Positions 15,480 to 23,521 of a stretch of 64,000 bases of DNA are shown here, one piece after another. The position numbers were made by a program, and so were the translations under genes. The stretch's first letter is position 1, and each line of letters starts with the position of its first letter. This DNA is from an uncultured Pelagibacteraceae bacterium (GTDB lineage: Bacteria > Pseudomonadota > Alphaproteobacteria > Pelagibacterales > Pelagibacteraceae). Under the pieces are notes generated by a model. That model was not told where the DNA came from. It saw only the letters and a program-made list of their open reading frames with translations, and did no database searches. Location of the stretch: the NCBI GenBank assembly GCA_902530215.1, contig CABZZR010000001.1, positions 62,001 through 126,000 on the forward strand. The letters run 5' to 3'.

Positions 15480-16661
15480 ATGAAATTAAAAAAAATTGAG
15501 ACATTTGTTGTTGGAAACCGGCCTCCGTACTTCGGCGGCAGATATTGGGTTTTTGTTAAGTTAATAACTGACAAAGACGTAATTGGCTACGGTGAAATTT
15601 ACTCTGTCCCCTTTCACCCGCATGTTGTTACGAAAATGACTGAAGATGTTTTTGAAAGGTATGTAAAAAATGAAGATCCATTTAAAATTGAAAAATTATG
15701 GAGAGCGATTTATTCAAGTGGTTACACTCAAAGATCAGATATTTCATTGCTTGGCATTATTAGTGGAATTGAAATGGCCTGTTGGGATATTGTTGGTAAA
15801 GAATTGAACAAACCGATATATGAATTACTAGGCGGACAAATTTATAATAAACTGCGTACTTATACTTATTTATATCCTAAAAAAGATGATAAATTTGATG
15901 TATATAAAGAGGCAAGTTTAGCGGCTGAAAGAGCCCAAGAATACATCGAAAAGGGATTTACTGCAGTAAAATTTGATCCTGTTGGTCCATACACATCTCT
16001 AGACCCACGCCATCTTCCATTGGAAGAAATGGTAAAAATAGAAAAGTTTGTAAAAACAGTTCATGACTCTGTAAAAAATAAATGTGATTTATTGATTGGA
16101 ACTCACGGCCAAATGACTACTGCATCAGCAGTTAGATTGGCAAAAAGATTAGAAAAATTTGACCCAATGTGGTTTGAAGAGCCAATTCCTCCAGAAAATT
16201 TTGAAGAATTTGGAAAATTGGCGTTATCAACTACCATTCCTATTGCAACAGGAGAAAGGCTTGCTACAAAATACGAGTTTTCAAAAATTTTACAAGCACA
16301 GGGAGCCAGTATACTTCAAATGAATCTTGGAAGAGTTGGTGGATTACTTGAAGCTAAAAAAATTGCTGGTATGGCAGAAACACATTATGCTCAGATTGCA
16401 CCTCACCTTTATTGTGGTCCTGTAGTAGGTGCAGCCAATATTCAAATTTCTACTTGTAGTCCAAATTTTTTAATTTTGGAAGGAATAAAAATATGGGACG
16501 GTTTTAGTGCTGAAATTATTAAAGAGCCGATTAAATGGGAAAAAGGTTATGTTATCCCTTCGACAAAACCAGGGCTGGGAGTTGAATTAAATGAAAAAAT
16601 AGCAAAACAAAATATTTATGATGGATCGAATTTACATCTAGAGATGTCCGACCTTGACTAA
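15480..16661 (+). CDS. Enolase-superfamily (mandelate racemase/muconate lactonising) acid-sugar dehydratase-like enzyme
   Basis: 393 residues. The capping domain spans 1-~125 and the barrel follows. Visible barrel landmarks are AVKFDPVGPY (~162-171, catalytic Lys region), LIGTHGQ near 205, FEEPIPPEN near 231 (metal Glu), TGERLATKYEF near 260 and IAPHLYCGPVVGAAN near 311 (catalytic His). The overall pattern is closer to galactonate- or mannonate-type dehydratases than to betaine epimerases of the same superfamily. It stands alone on the + strand, divergent from the betaine-type transporter operon and convergent with the GS-like gene. Substrate, presumably an acid sugar, is unknown. Confidence 0.8.
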   Translation: MKLKKIETFVVGNRPPYFGGRYWVFVKLITDKDVIGYGEIYSVPFHPHVVTKMTEDVFERYVKNEDPFKIEKLWRAIYSSGYTQRSDISLLGIISGIEMACWDIVGKELNKPIYELLGGQIYNKLRTYTYLYPKKDDKFDVYKEASLAAERAQEYIEKGFTAVKFDPVGPYTSLDPRHLPLEEMVKIEKFVKTVHDSVKNKCDLLIGTHGQMTTASAVRLAKRLEKFDPMWFEEPIPPENFEEFGKLALSTTIPIATGERLATKYEFSKILQAQGASILQMNLGRVGGLLEAKKIAGMAETHYAQIAPHLYCGPVVGAANIQISTCSPNFLILEGIKIWDGFSAEIIKEPIKWEKGYVIPSTKPGLGVELNEKIAKQNIYDGSNLHLEMSDLD

Positions 16662-16679
16662 CTAATCTCAACAGTCAAG
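16653..16679. terminator. Possible bidirectional hairpin between convergent genes
   Basis: CTTGACT (16653-16659) and AGTCAAG (16673-16679) are perfect 7-bp inverted arms with a 13-nt loop, spanning the convergent stops of the enolase-superfamily gene and the GS-like gene. A T-rich stretch follows on the + strand. The long loop makes this a weak candidate. Confidence 0.3.
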
Positions 16680-17993
16680 AGTATTTATTTTTTCCCATTC
16701 TGTAATAGGACCTTTTTTTGAAAACGAATCTTTTGAATTAAAATCTTTTATTTCTTGTTCTTTTAATTTTAAGAAACTATTTATATTTTTTTCACCAAAC
16801 GCATCTTGTAAAACACTGCTGTCGCTAAGGCAATAAAGCGCTTTCTCCAAATCGGTAGGAAGCTTCTTTAAATTTGGATAATTATGATGGTCTGTATACA
16901 TATTCACTAACAATGGTTGACCTGGATCAGTCTTTTTTTGCATTCCATCAATTCCAGCAGCAATAATTCCTGCTTGGATAAGGTACGGATTAGCAGAACC
17001 ATCCATAAGTCTAAGCTCAAACCTTCCAGCATCAGGAACTCTTATCATGTGTGTTCTGTTATTGCCTGAAAATGAAATTCTATTAGGAGACCAAGTAGCT
17101 CCAGAATTTGTAATTGGCGCATCTATTCTTCTGTAACTATTTATTGATGGATTGAAAAAAGCACTAAGGGCTTCGGCAGAATTTAAAATCCCTCCTATAA
17201 AATTATAAGCTTTTCTAGAAATTCCGAATTTATCTCCTTTGTCTAAAAACAAATTTTTATTTCCATCCCATAACGAGATATGTGTATGACAACCGTTACC
17301 AGTTAAATTTTCAAAGGGTTTTGGCATAAATGTTGCTCTTAGACCATGTTTCTCTGCAATGGATTTAACCATAAATTTAAAAAAAACATGGCGATCTGCT
17401 GTTGTGAGGCAATCACTAAAATCCCAGTTCATTTCAAATTGGCCATTCGCATCTTCGTGATCGTTCTGATAAGGGCCCCATCCTAACAAAATCATACAAT
17501 CACATATTTCTTTAATTAATTCGTATTGTCTCATTAGAGCCGATTGATCGTAACAAGGCTTAGACTGAACATCTTTTGTATCAAAAATAGCAGTACCTTC
17601 GCTATTTATTAAAAAATATTCACATTCAACCCCACTTTTTAGAACAGTATTATCTTTTTCTAACCTTGAAATTTGTTTTTTAAGCATCACTCTTGGTGAA
17701 GCATCAACAGGTCTTCCATTCATCCATAAATCTGCAGCTAACCAACCTACCTCTTTTTTCCAAGGAATTTGTATTAAACTGTTTGGATCTGGAATAGCAA
17801 ACATATCCGAATCTGCTGGTGTCATATCCAACCAAGTAGCAAAACCTGCAAAGCCAGCACCGTTTTTTTGCATTTCACTGATAGCACGAGTTGGAACTAA
17901 TTTAGACCTTAAAACTCCAAACAGGTCAACAAAACTTATTAAAAAATATTTAATTCTTTTTTGTTTAGCTATTTTTGATAAATCTTTTGCCAT
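16668..17993 (-). CDS. gmaS: Type III glutamine synthetase-like ligase (GlnT/gamma-glutamylmethylamide synthetase type)
   Basis: 441 residues of the GS superfamily, matching the GlnT/GS-III pattern through the chain: KYFLISFVDLFGVLRSKLVP at the N-terminus, GVECEYFLI metal-site Glu, NDHEDANGQFEMNW, NGCHTHISLW ATP-site His, and GNNRTHMIRVP and FELRLMDG near 318-336. GMAS of the N-methylglutamate pathway is of this type; it ligates methylamine to glutamate using ATP. Its strand and location after amt and the mgs genes fit that role. A second GS-like ligase at 23522-24991 sits closer to mgsABC, so which one is GMAS is not settled. True glutamine synthesis is an alternative. Confidence 0.75.
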   Translation of the reverse strand: MAKDLSKIAKQKRIKYFLISFVDLFGVLRSKLVPTRAISEMQKNGAGFAGFATWLDMTPADSDMFAIPDPNSLIQIPWKKEVGWLAADLWMNGRPVDASPRVMLKKQISRLEKDNTVLKSGVECEYFLINSEGTAIFDTKDVQSKPCYDQSALMRQYELIKEICDCMILLGWGPYQNDHEDANGQFEMNWDFSDCLTTADRHVFFKFMVKSIAEKHGLRATFMPKPFENLTGNGCHTHISLWDGNKNLFLDKGDKFGISRKAYNFIGGILNSAEALSAFFNPSINSYRRIDAPITNSGATWSPNRISFSGNNRTHMIRVPDAGRFELRLMDGSANPYLIQAGIIAAGIDGMQKKTDPGQPLLVNMYTDHHNYPNLKKLPTDLEKALYCLSDSSVLQDAFGEKNINSFLKLKEQEIKDFNSKDSFSKKGPITEWEKINTLDC

Positions 17994-18005
17994 AAAACAA
18001 ATTAA

Positions 18006-18149
18006 TTATAAAATTAAATCTTTGTAAAGAACTAATAAAACCAAAAAAATAATAACTATAGCTAAGTAAACGCCGTATTTAGCCTTTGGCCATGCAAGTC
18101 TAGCCATTTTTGGTGGGGTCTGATTTTTATTCTCTTCTTTATTTTCCAT
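18006..18149 (-). CDS. 47-aa single-TM protein
   Basis: ORF from ATG 18147-18149 to TAA 18006-18008. The N-terminal half is charged (MENKEENKNQTPPKMARLAW), followed by one membrane helix at about residues 27-42 and a short tail. It lies between the Amt-operon terminator (18172-18194) and the GS-like ligase, 12 bp upstream of the latter's ATG at 17993, so it likely leads that transcript. Coding-like composition and tight spacing support it; no family recognised. Confidence 0.5.
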   Translation of the reverse strand: MENKEENKNQTPPKMARLAWPKAKYGVYLAIVIIFLVLLVLYKDLIL

Positions 18150-18171
18150 AATTTTTTAAGCTCAAAAAAAA

Positions 18172-18194
18172 GGGCGCTGATTTAATCAGCGCCC
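18172..18194 (-). terminator. Strong intrinsic terminator after amt and the 73-aa gene
   Basis: Perfect 10-bp stem GGGCGCTGAT/ATCAGCGCCC with a 3-nt loop (18182-18184). On the minus strand it is followed by eight T residues. It lies 20 bp after the stop of the 73-aa gene, so it ends the mgs-amt transcript before the 47-aa gene and the GS-like ligase. Confidence 0.9.
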
Positions 18195-18213
18195 AAATTT
18201 TTAATATTTAAAA

Positions 18214-18435
18214 TTACCAATCGGTAATATTTTTCTTATAGTCGTTTGCGCTAGGTTTTTTTCTAGCTAACTTTTGTTGTTCTTCAGCTTCTCCTGTTCC
18301 TGTAGCAACATGAAACCATAGCCAAAAAACTACTGCAATTGTTAACCAAAGCCACTCTGTACCGATAAAAGGATAAACTGCTCCTGCCACTTCATCAGCA
18401 CTTAGGTGTTCAACCCAACTTGTTACTGTAGCCAT
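18214..18435 (-). CDS. 73-aa membrane protein linked to amt
   Basis: A 73-residue protein with one strongly hydrophobic Trp-rich helix at about 27-44 (EWLWLTIAVVFWLWFHVATG) and a hydrophilic Lys/Glu-rich C-terminal tail. It has a very good Shine-Dalgarno (GGAGG) and starts 15 bp after the amt stop, with a strong terminator directly behind it, so it belongs to the amt transcript. A role as an accessory or regulator of the ammonium/methylammonium channel is inferred from position only; no family recognised. Confidence 0.75.
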   Translation of the reverse strand: MATVTSWVEHLSADEVAGAVYPFIGTEWLWLTIAVVFWLWFHVATGTGEAEEQQKLARKKPSANDYKKNITDW

Positions 18436-18449
18436 AATTTATTCCTCCT

Positions 18450-19832
18450 TTATCTGTTTGCAGAAGCAACATTTTTTTCATCTCTACTTGCTGCTTCCAT
18501 TATATTGTAGTCAAGACCTGCTAATTCTACTTCACGAGGTATACGTAATTTACCTGCTCCATGAAGAATTTTAGCCAAGATCCAACCAGGTACAAATCCA
18601 AGAACACCAAACATTATAACTGCACCGATAATCATACCAATAGGATTGATTGCTGCATATCCTAACCCATCATATCCTGATGAAGGATAGCCCCATAGTA
18701 CGAAACCACAAATTACAAGTCCGACAACTCCTGCGTAACCATGCACGGCGACTGCACCAACCGCATCATCGATTTTAAACCTACGTTCAACCCAATAGTG
18801 CATTTTGTATGCAATAAAAGTTCCTATCCCTGCAATAATCAGAGATTGAAGCGGATGATATAAATCATTTCCAGCTGAAGCAGTGATGATACCGGCTAGT
18901 CCACCTGAATATGTCCAGAATGGATCACCTTTTGATACCCAATACCCAGAAAGTAATCCTCCAGATAAAGATAACAAGAATGTCATAGTAATACCGCTAA
19001 GTGTTGTTGGTGTTACATAGATGTTTGTTGCAGTAAAGAATGTTACTCCTTCCATTCCATACTCCGGCCCTAGATCGAATATAGGTATATTACACGCTGC
19101 GTAAAAACCCCAGAAACCTGTATAAATTAAAAACAAACCTATACACACTAGCCAAGGATTTCTTGGCCCAATGTTTCTTGGTTCTCCACTAGATGAAAAT
19201 TTTCCAATACGAGGTCCTAATACGGCAAGTACCCCTAAAGCAAAACCTCCAGCTACTGCGTGGATTACACCTGATGCGTAAGCATCGTGATATCCTAAAA
19301 GTTTAAGCATCCAACCATCGAAGTGCCAGCCCCAAGCAGCATCAATTGTCCAAAATACTGAACCGATTGCAATTGCTAAAATACCAAATGCAAAAGTAGT
19401 AATTCTTTCAATTATTGCTCCTGAAACGATCGAAGCAGCTGTCCAAGAAAATAGTAAGAACGCTGCCCAGAACACTCCATTAATATGGTCGTTCAAATTT
19501 ACTGCCATTACCGGACTCATAGGGTTAGCAAGTTCGTTTGCTCCGAAACCGCCACCTAAAATTAAACCTGAACTCTCAGTCATTATTGACGGAGCGATAT
19601 ACGGTCCAGTTGGAAATGCCCAGTAAATCCACCAGCCAAAGAAAAACCAAGTTACCGTTACCAAAGGTATCAGCATTGTATTTTTCATTAACGTGTGTTG
19701 GTGATGCTTATAACGTGATGCTCCAACTTCATACATACAGAATCCCACGTGAATTAAAAACATGAGTACTACTGTTATCCAGTAATAAAATTCCGTAAAT
19801 ACGACTGTTAAAGCCTCTAAACCATCAGTCAT
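18450..19832 (-). CDS. amt: Ammonium/methylammonium transporter (Amt family)
   Basis: 460 residues with about eleven membrane segments. The twin pore histidines are visible as GVIHAVAGGFALG (near 188) and VAVHGYAGVVGLV (near 355). A phenylalanine/tryptophan-rich N-terminal section (EFYYWITVVLMFLIHVGFCMYEVGASR) replaces the usual signal-like first helix. Strong Shine-Dalgarno AAGGAGGAGG. Amt proteins pass ammonium and methylammonium. Its place between the N-methylglutamate synthase genes and a GS-like ligase suggests methylamine uptake as well as ammonium. No GlnK/PII gene follows; a 73-aa membrane protein takes that place. Confidence 0.92.
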   Translation of the reverse strand: MTDGLEALTVVFTEFYYWITVVLMFLIHVGFCMYEVGASRYKHHQHTLMKNTMLIPLVTVTWFFFGWWIYWAFPTGPYIAPSIMTESSGLILGGGFGANELANPMSPVMAVNLNDHINGVFWAAFLLFSWTAASIVSGAIIERITTFAFGILAIAIGSVFWTIDAAWGWHFDGWMLKLLGYHDAYASGVIHAVAGGFALGVLAVLGPRIGKFSSSGEPRNIGPRNPWLVCIGLFLIYTGFWGFYAACNIPIFDLGPEYGMEGVTFFTATNIYVTPTTLSGITMTFLLSLSGGLLSGYWVSKGDPFWTYSGGLAGIITASAGNDLYHPLQSLIIAGIGTFIAYKMHYWVERRFKIDDAVGAVAVHGYAGVVGLVICGFVLWGYPSSGYDGLGYAAINPIGMIIGAVIMFGVLGFVPGWILAKILHGAGKLRIPREVELAGLDYNIMEAASRDEKNVASANR

Positions 19833-19879
19833 AATAATCCTCCTCCTTAATTAATTAATTATCTTATTGTGTGCGACAA

Positions 19880-19889
19880 GTTGTACAAC
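19880..19889. promoter_or_regulatory. Palindrome in the amt promoter region
   Basis: GTTGTACAAC is a perfect 10-bp palindrome 48 bp upstream of the amt start. On the minus strand a TTGTAC within it is followed after 16 bp by TAAGAT, a possible -35/-10 pair, so a protein bound here would block or assist RNA polymerase. Candidate only. Confidence 0.3.
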
Positions 19890-19951
19890 AAGTCAGAATT
19901 GTTGTTTGGCAATGATTTTTAATATTAAATCAACTAAAGATTGTATGGTTT

Positions 19952-20347
19952 TTAAAATTTTTTATATGCCTTTTTTAAATCTACAAGAGGATGGTTTGGA
20001 GACATTTGAAATTTAATTAATAATTCTCTAGCAATCATGTCTCGGTCCTGTTGACTATCAGGTAATTTGATTTTTTTTGGAATTGTAACCCATCCATTTG
20101 CATTTCTACAAAAAACAGCTGGGCGACCTTCTTCATAACCCATGTGAACGTCTTCTAACCAATTTAAGTCATCCCAACCCATTTGTTCAATATATTTTTT
20201 TAGAAAGGGAGTTACTTTTTTATAGTCTGGTAGCAAATTTACATCATACCTATAACCTATATGTTGACCTATCATTTTTTCTCTAGCGCTAACTTTTTCT
20301 TTAGATTTAGAGATTTTTTTTATTTTTTTATTTTTTTTCTTTGCCAT
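19952..20347 (-). CDS. 131-aa protein of unknown function between mgsC and amt
   Basis: Soluble 131-residue protein, family not recognised. Residues 1-22 are strongly basic (MAKKKNKKIKKISKSKEK). The remainder has compact-fold character with motif-like stretches IGQHIGYRYDVNLLPDYKK, GWDDLNWLEDVHMGYEEGRPAVFCRNANGWVTIPKK and a C-terminal helix. It begins 5 bp after the MgsC stop, so it is co-translated with the N-methylglutamate synthase. A small accessory subunit or chaperone of that enzyme is a reasonable guess with no direct evidence. Confidence 0.75.
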   Translation of the reverse strand: MAKKKNKKIKKISKSKEKVSAREKMIGQHIGYRYDVNLLPDYKKVTPFLKKYIEQMGWDDLNWLEDVHMGYEEGRPAVFCRNANGWVTIPKKIKLPDSQQDRDMIARELLIKFQMSPNHPLVDLKKAYKKF

Positions 20348-20352
20348 TGTAA

Positions 20353-21726
20353 TTAAATTTTGTGGAAATCATCTACTCCCACAGTATGATTTGTACCTGT
20401 TAATGGAACTTTTGCTAATGCTGAAGCTTCCATCGTTAAAGCTGCTAAATCTTCCGGCTCTAAGGAATGAACATTTGTTTTACCACAAGCACGAGCTAAT
20501 AATTGCAATTCTAAAGCCATTGTATGTAAATAATTATAAACTCTTAATGCTGCATCATCAGGATTTAATCTTTTTCTTAACTTAGGATTTTGTGTTGCTA
20601 CCCCAACTGGGCAACGTCCTGTATGACAATGATAACAATGACCAGCTTTAACTCCCATTTCTTTTTCAAAATCTACTCCCGGGATTTCTTTATTACAATT
20701 TAATGCAATCATTGAACCCGTTCCAATTGCAACAGCATCAGCTCCTAAAGCTAAGGCTTTTGCTAAATCAGCACCATCTCTTACGCCACCAGCATAAATT
20801 AAAGTGACCTTTCCAGATTGTCCCACGTCATCCAAGGCTCTTCTTGCTTCACGAATAGCGGCTATACCAGGAATACCTGTATTGGCTGCAGCTATATGAG
20901 GACCAGCACCTGTGGATCCTTCCATACCATCGAGATAAATTGAGTCTGGATCACACTTTGCTGCCATACGAACATCATCATAAACTTTAGCAGCTCCTAA
21001 TTTTAATTGTATTGGAACTTGATTATTTGTTAGTTCTCTTAATTCTTCTACTTTCAAAGCAAGATCGTCTGGTCCTAGCCAATCAGGGTGTCTTGCTGGA
21101 GAGCGCTGATCAATACCTGATGGCAATGAACGCATTTCAGCCACCTGATCAGTAACTTTTTGACCCATTAGATGACCGCCCATTCCAACTTTTTGACCTT
21201 GTCCTATAAAAACTTCTATGCCGTCTGCTAATTGCGCATGATGAGGGTTAAATCCGTATCGTGACTGTATACATTGATAAAACCATTTTTCTGAATATCT
21301 TCTTTCATCTGGAATCATGCCTCCTTCACCTGAACATGTAGCGCTTCCAGCCATAGTGGCTCCTCTAGCTAATGCTGTTTTAGCCTCATAAGACAGAGCA
21401 CCAAAGCTCATTCCTGTTATGTAAACAGGGATATCTAATTCAATTGGATTTTTACAACGAGGACCTATGATTGTTTTTGTTTCACACTTTTCTCTATAAC
21501 CTTCAATAACAAACCTTGTAAGAGTTCCTGGTAGAAATACCAAATCATCAAATGTAGGTATTTTTCTCATTAAAGCCATACCACGCATTCTGTAACGACC
21601 TAGTTGCGCTTTAATATGTATGTCATCTATTACTTCAGGTGTAAAAATTGAATTTTGTCCCAATAAACTTTTATTTCTTCCTTTGGTAACTTTAAGACTT
21701 CCGTTAGTTTTTTTCTTTTTAGCCAT
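20353..21726 (-). CDS. mgsC: N-methylglutamate synthase subunit C (glutamate-synthase-like FMN/Fe-S domain)
   Basis: 457 residues equivalent to the central FMN-binding domain of glutamate synthase large subunit. The [3Fe-4S]-type cysteine cluster is visible as CYHCHTGRCPVGVATQ near 366-381. Barrel features include ITGMSFGALSYEAKTAL, GEGGMIPDERRYSE, QLKLGAAKVYDDV, DGMEGSTGAGP and IYAGGVRDGADLAKALALGADAVAIGTG. A basic leader (MAKKKKTNG) precedes it. With the two smaller genes that follow upstream it forms the three-part MgsABC enzyme, which makes N-methylglutamate from gamma-glutamylmethylamide and 2-oxoglutarate or glutamate. The homologous GlxBCD of rhizobia is the alternative name; biochemical role there is less clear. 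Confidence 0.82.
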   Translation of the reverse strand: MAKKKKTNGSLKVTKGRNKSLLGQNSIFTPEVIDDIHIKAQLGRYRMRGMALMRKIPTFDDLVFLPGTLTRFVIEGYREKCETKTIIGPRCKNPIELDIPVYITGMSFGALSYEAKTALARGATMAGSATCSGEGGMIPDERRYSEKWFYQCIQSRYGFNPHHAQLADGIEVFIGQGQKVGMGGHLMGQKVTDQVAEMRSLPSGIDQRSPARHPDWLGPDDLALKVEELRELTNNQVPIQLKLGAAKVYDDVRMAAKCDPDSIYLDGMEGSTGAGPHIAAANTGIPGIAAIREARRALDDVGQSGKVTLIYAGGVRDGADLAKALALGADAVAIGTGSMIALNCNKEIPGVDFEKEMGVKAGHCYHCHTGRCPVGVATQNPKLRKRLNPDDAALRVYNYLHTMALELQLLARACGKTNVHSLEPEDLAALTMEASALAKVPLTGTNHTVGVDDFHKI

Positions 21727-22569
21727 TTAAATTGCTCCTTTTTTTTCTGAAGGTTCTAAAGCATCGTAATTCCAAAGTTTTTTACCTGCTACTACTTTAG
21801 TCATTTTGCTAAAATCAAAACCTGCTCCTATTTCTGCAACTTTTAATTTTCTTTTTAACCAAGATATATCATCAGAAGTTATTTTTGATTTTATAGCATC
21901 ACTACCAAAAGATTTTATTTTTCCACCTATAAAAATTGTACCGTCATACATAGAGTCTCCCAAATTAATACCCGCATCTCCTAAAATAATAATTCTTCCT
22001 CTTTGCATCATAAATCCAGTAAAAGCTCCAGCGTCTCCACCAACTATTATAGTTCCACCCTTCATATCAATGCCTGTTCTTGCTCCAACGCTACCTTTGC
22101 AAATTAAATCTCCTCCTCTAATGGCAGCACCAAAACAAGATCCTGCGTTTTTTTCAATAACGACTTTTCCGGCCATCATATTCTCGGCGCAAGACCAGCC
22201 AACTCTTCCAGTTATTCTTACTACTGGACCATCAATAGAGCCGACACCAAAATATCCAAGAGATCCTTCAAAAATTAAATTTAATTTATTTAAAATACCT
22301 ACGCCTAAGCTATGTTTACCCTGGGGATTTTTAACAACAACAGAACCATAGCCTTCTTTCATTAATGAATGTAATTTATCATTAAGTTTCTTTGCAGTTA
22401 AATCCTTAGCATCAATTTCTGTTCTCTTATTAAAGTCAACATCGTAAGCCCCATAGTAGAAAAAATTTTCTGCTTCCTCTGGATTAAAAAATACTTGTTG
22501 AGTTCTTCCTGTAAGAACTTCTTTGTGTAATCCCATTGACTGAGATTTTGAATTTTTTAAATTTGCCAT
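21727..22569 (-). CDS. mgsB: N-methylglutamate synthase subunit B (GXGXG domain)
   Basis: 280 residues equivalent to the C-terminal GXGXG (right-handed beta-helix) domain of glutamate synthase. The repeated glycine turns are visible from about 125 to 235 (GRVGWSCAENMMAGKV, GAAIRGGDLICKG, GARTGIDMKGGTIIVGGDAGAFTGFMMQRG, GDAGINLGDSMYDG). Its ATG lies inside the 3' end of mgsA (13-bp overlap) and its stop abuts the mgsC ATG, so all three are translationally coupled. The domain has no known catalytic residues and serves as scaffold between the amidotransferase and FMN parts. Confidence 0.82.
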   Translation of the reverse strand: MANLKNSKSQSMGLHKEVLTGRTQQVFFNPEEAENFFYYGAYDVDFNKRTEIDAKDLTAKKLNDKLHSLMKEGYGSVVVKNPQGKHSLGVGILNKLNLIFEGSLGYFGVGSIDGPVVRITGRVGWSCAENMMAGKVVIEKNAGSCFGAAIRGGDLICKGSVGARTGIDMKGGTIIVGGDAGAFTGFMMQRGRIIILGDAGINLGDSMYDGTIFIGGKIKSFGSDAIKSKITSDDISWLKRKLKVAEIGAGFDFSKMTKVVAGKKLWNYDALEPSEKKGAI

Positions 22570-23501
22570 ACTTTTACTTCTCCATCATAAGGATCATAGG
22601 TATCTATCTCTTGTGGCAACAATGTTCTTATAGCTATCTCTTCAGAGCCCAAAGCTACCAAGTCGTCCGATTCATATAATACCATTGGTTTAGCTGCCAT
22701 CGTATCTTTTGCCATACCTAATGAATCTTTTGTCGCTACCAAGTAGGTAAAAACTCCATCCAGCTCTTTCAAGGAATCTTGCATGCCGTCCTGTAATGAT
22801 GCTCCACTTCTCATTTTTTGAGCTAAATAAACGGCAATAAGCTCTGAGTCACATTCAGACATAAAACGCATTCCTTGGTTTTCAAGTGCCCTTCTATTAT
22901 TCCAATAGTTTGTTAGTTGACCATTGTGAACTACTGAAACATCGCTAAATGGATAGCCCCAAAATGGATGGGCTGAACGTATATCGACACCAGATTCAGT
23001 GGCCATTCTTGAGTGCCCGATTGCATGAGTGCCTTTTATTTTATCCAATCCATACTGTTTAGATACAACGTTTGCGTCACCAATATCCTTTACTAACTCT
23101 AAACTTTTTCCAAGCGACAGTATTTCTGTCATTTCTACACTTTCAATTTTTTTAGAAAATTCCATTAAATCTTTGTCATACTTTATACAATACCTAAAGG
23201 AATATGGAGTTAACTGCGCATCGTTAACTATACTTCCTCCAAGATCTATAATGTGTTTATCTACTTGCTTTCTCCTTGCATCATAAACTGATTTGTCTTC
23301 ATTTACGGCGGAACTTCCCTCGGCAACGTTTTCACCAACTTTGAAACGCATTATATAATCTCCTTGATTATTACCTTGGCCGTATAATGCAAAACCAGTT
23401 GAATCTGGACCCCTGTGTTTTAAAGCTTGCAACATATGTTGCAATTCTTTACCAATATTTACAGTTTTTCCTTTATGAATTAATCCGGCTATTCCACACA
23501 T
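22557..23501 (-). CDS. mgsA: N-methylglutamate synthase subunit A (class II glutamine amidotransferase)
   Basis: 314 residues. The Ntn-hydrolase nucleophile is Cys2 (MCGIAGLIHKG), with further class II amidotransferase landmarks LKHRGPDSTGF near 27, IGHSRMATES near 166, VVHNGQLTNYWNNRRAL near 190 and SECDSE near 215. In MgsABC this subunit releases methylamine or ammonia from the gamma-glutamyl amide for transfer to the FMN subunit. Starts 20 bp after the upstream GS-like ligase with a GAGGGA Shine-Dalgarno, so it is in one transcript with that ligase. Confidence 0.82.
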   Translation of the reverse strand: MCGIAGLIHKGKTVNIGKELQHMLQALKHRGPDSTGFALYGQGNNQGDYIMRFKVGENVAEGSSAVNEDKSVYDARRKQVDKHIIDLGGSIVNDAQLTPYSFRYCIKYDKDLMEFSKKIESVEMTEILSLGKSLELVKDIGDANVVSKQYGLDKIKGTHAIGHSRMATESGVDIRSAHPFWGYPFSDVSVVHNGQLTNYWNNRRALENQGMRFMSECDSELIAVYLAQKMRSGASLQDGMQDSLKELDGVFTYLVATKDSLGMAKDTMAAKPMVLYESDDLVALGSEEIAIRTLLPQEIDTYDPYDGEVKVWQI

Positions 23502-23521
23502 AATTTATTTCCCTCTAAAGA

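Noticed and set aside
21806-22351. 181-aa ORF antisense to mgsB
   Set aside because: Pro/Ile-rich complement of glycine-rich GXGXG repeats; not an independent gene.
20353-23501. Frameshifted or split glutamate synthase gltB
   Set aside because: The three domains are in separate genes with proper starts, ribosome sites and overlaps, in the order known for MgsABC/GlxBCD; there is no small gltD partner.
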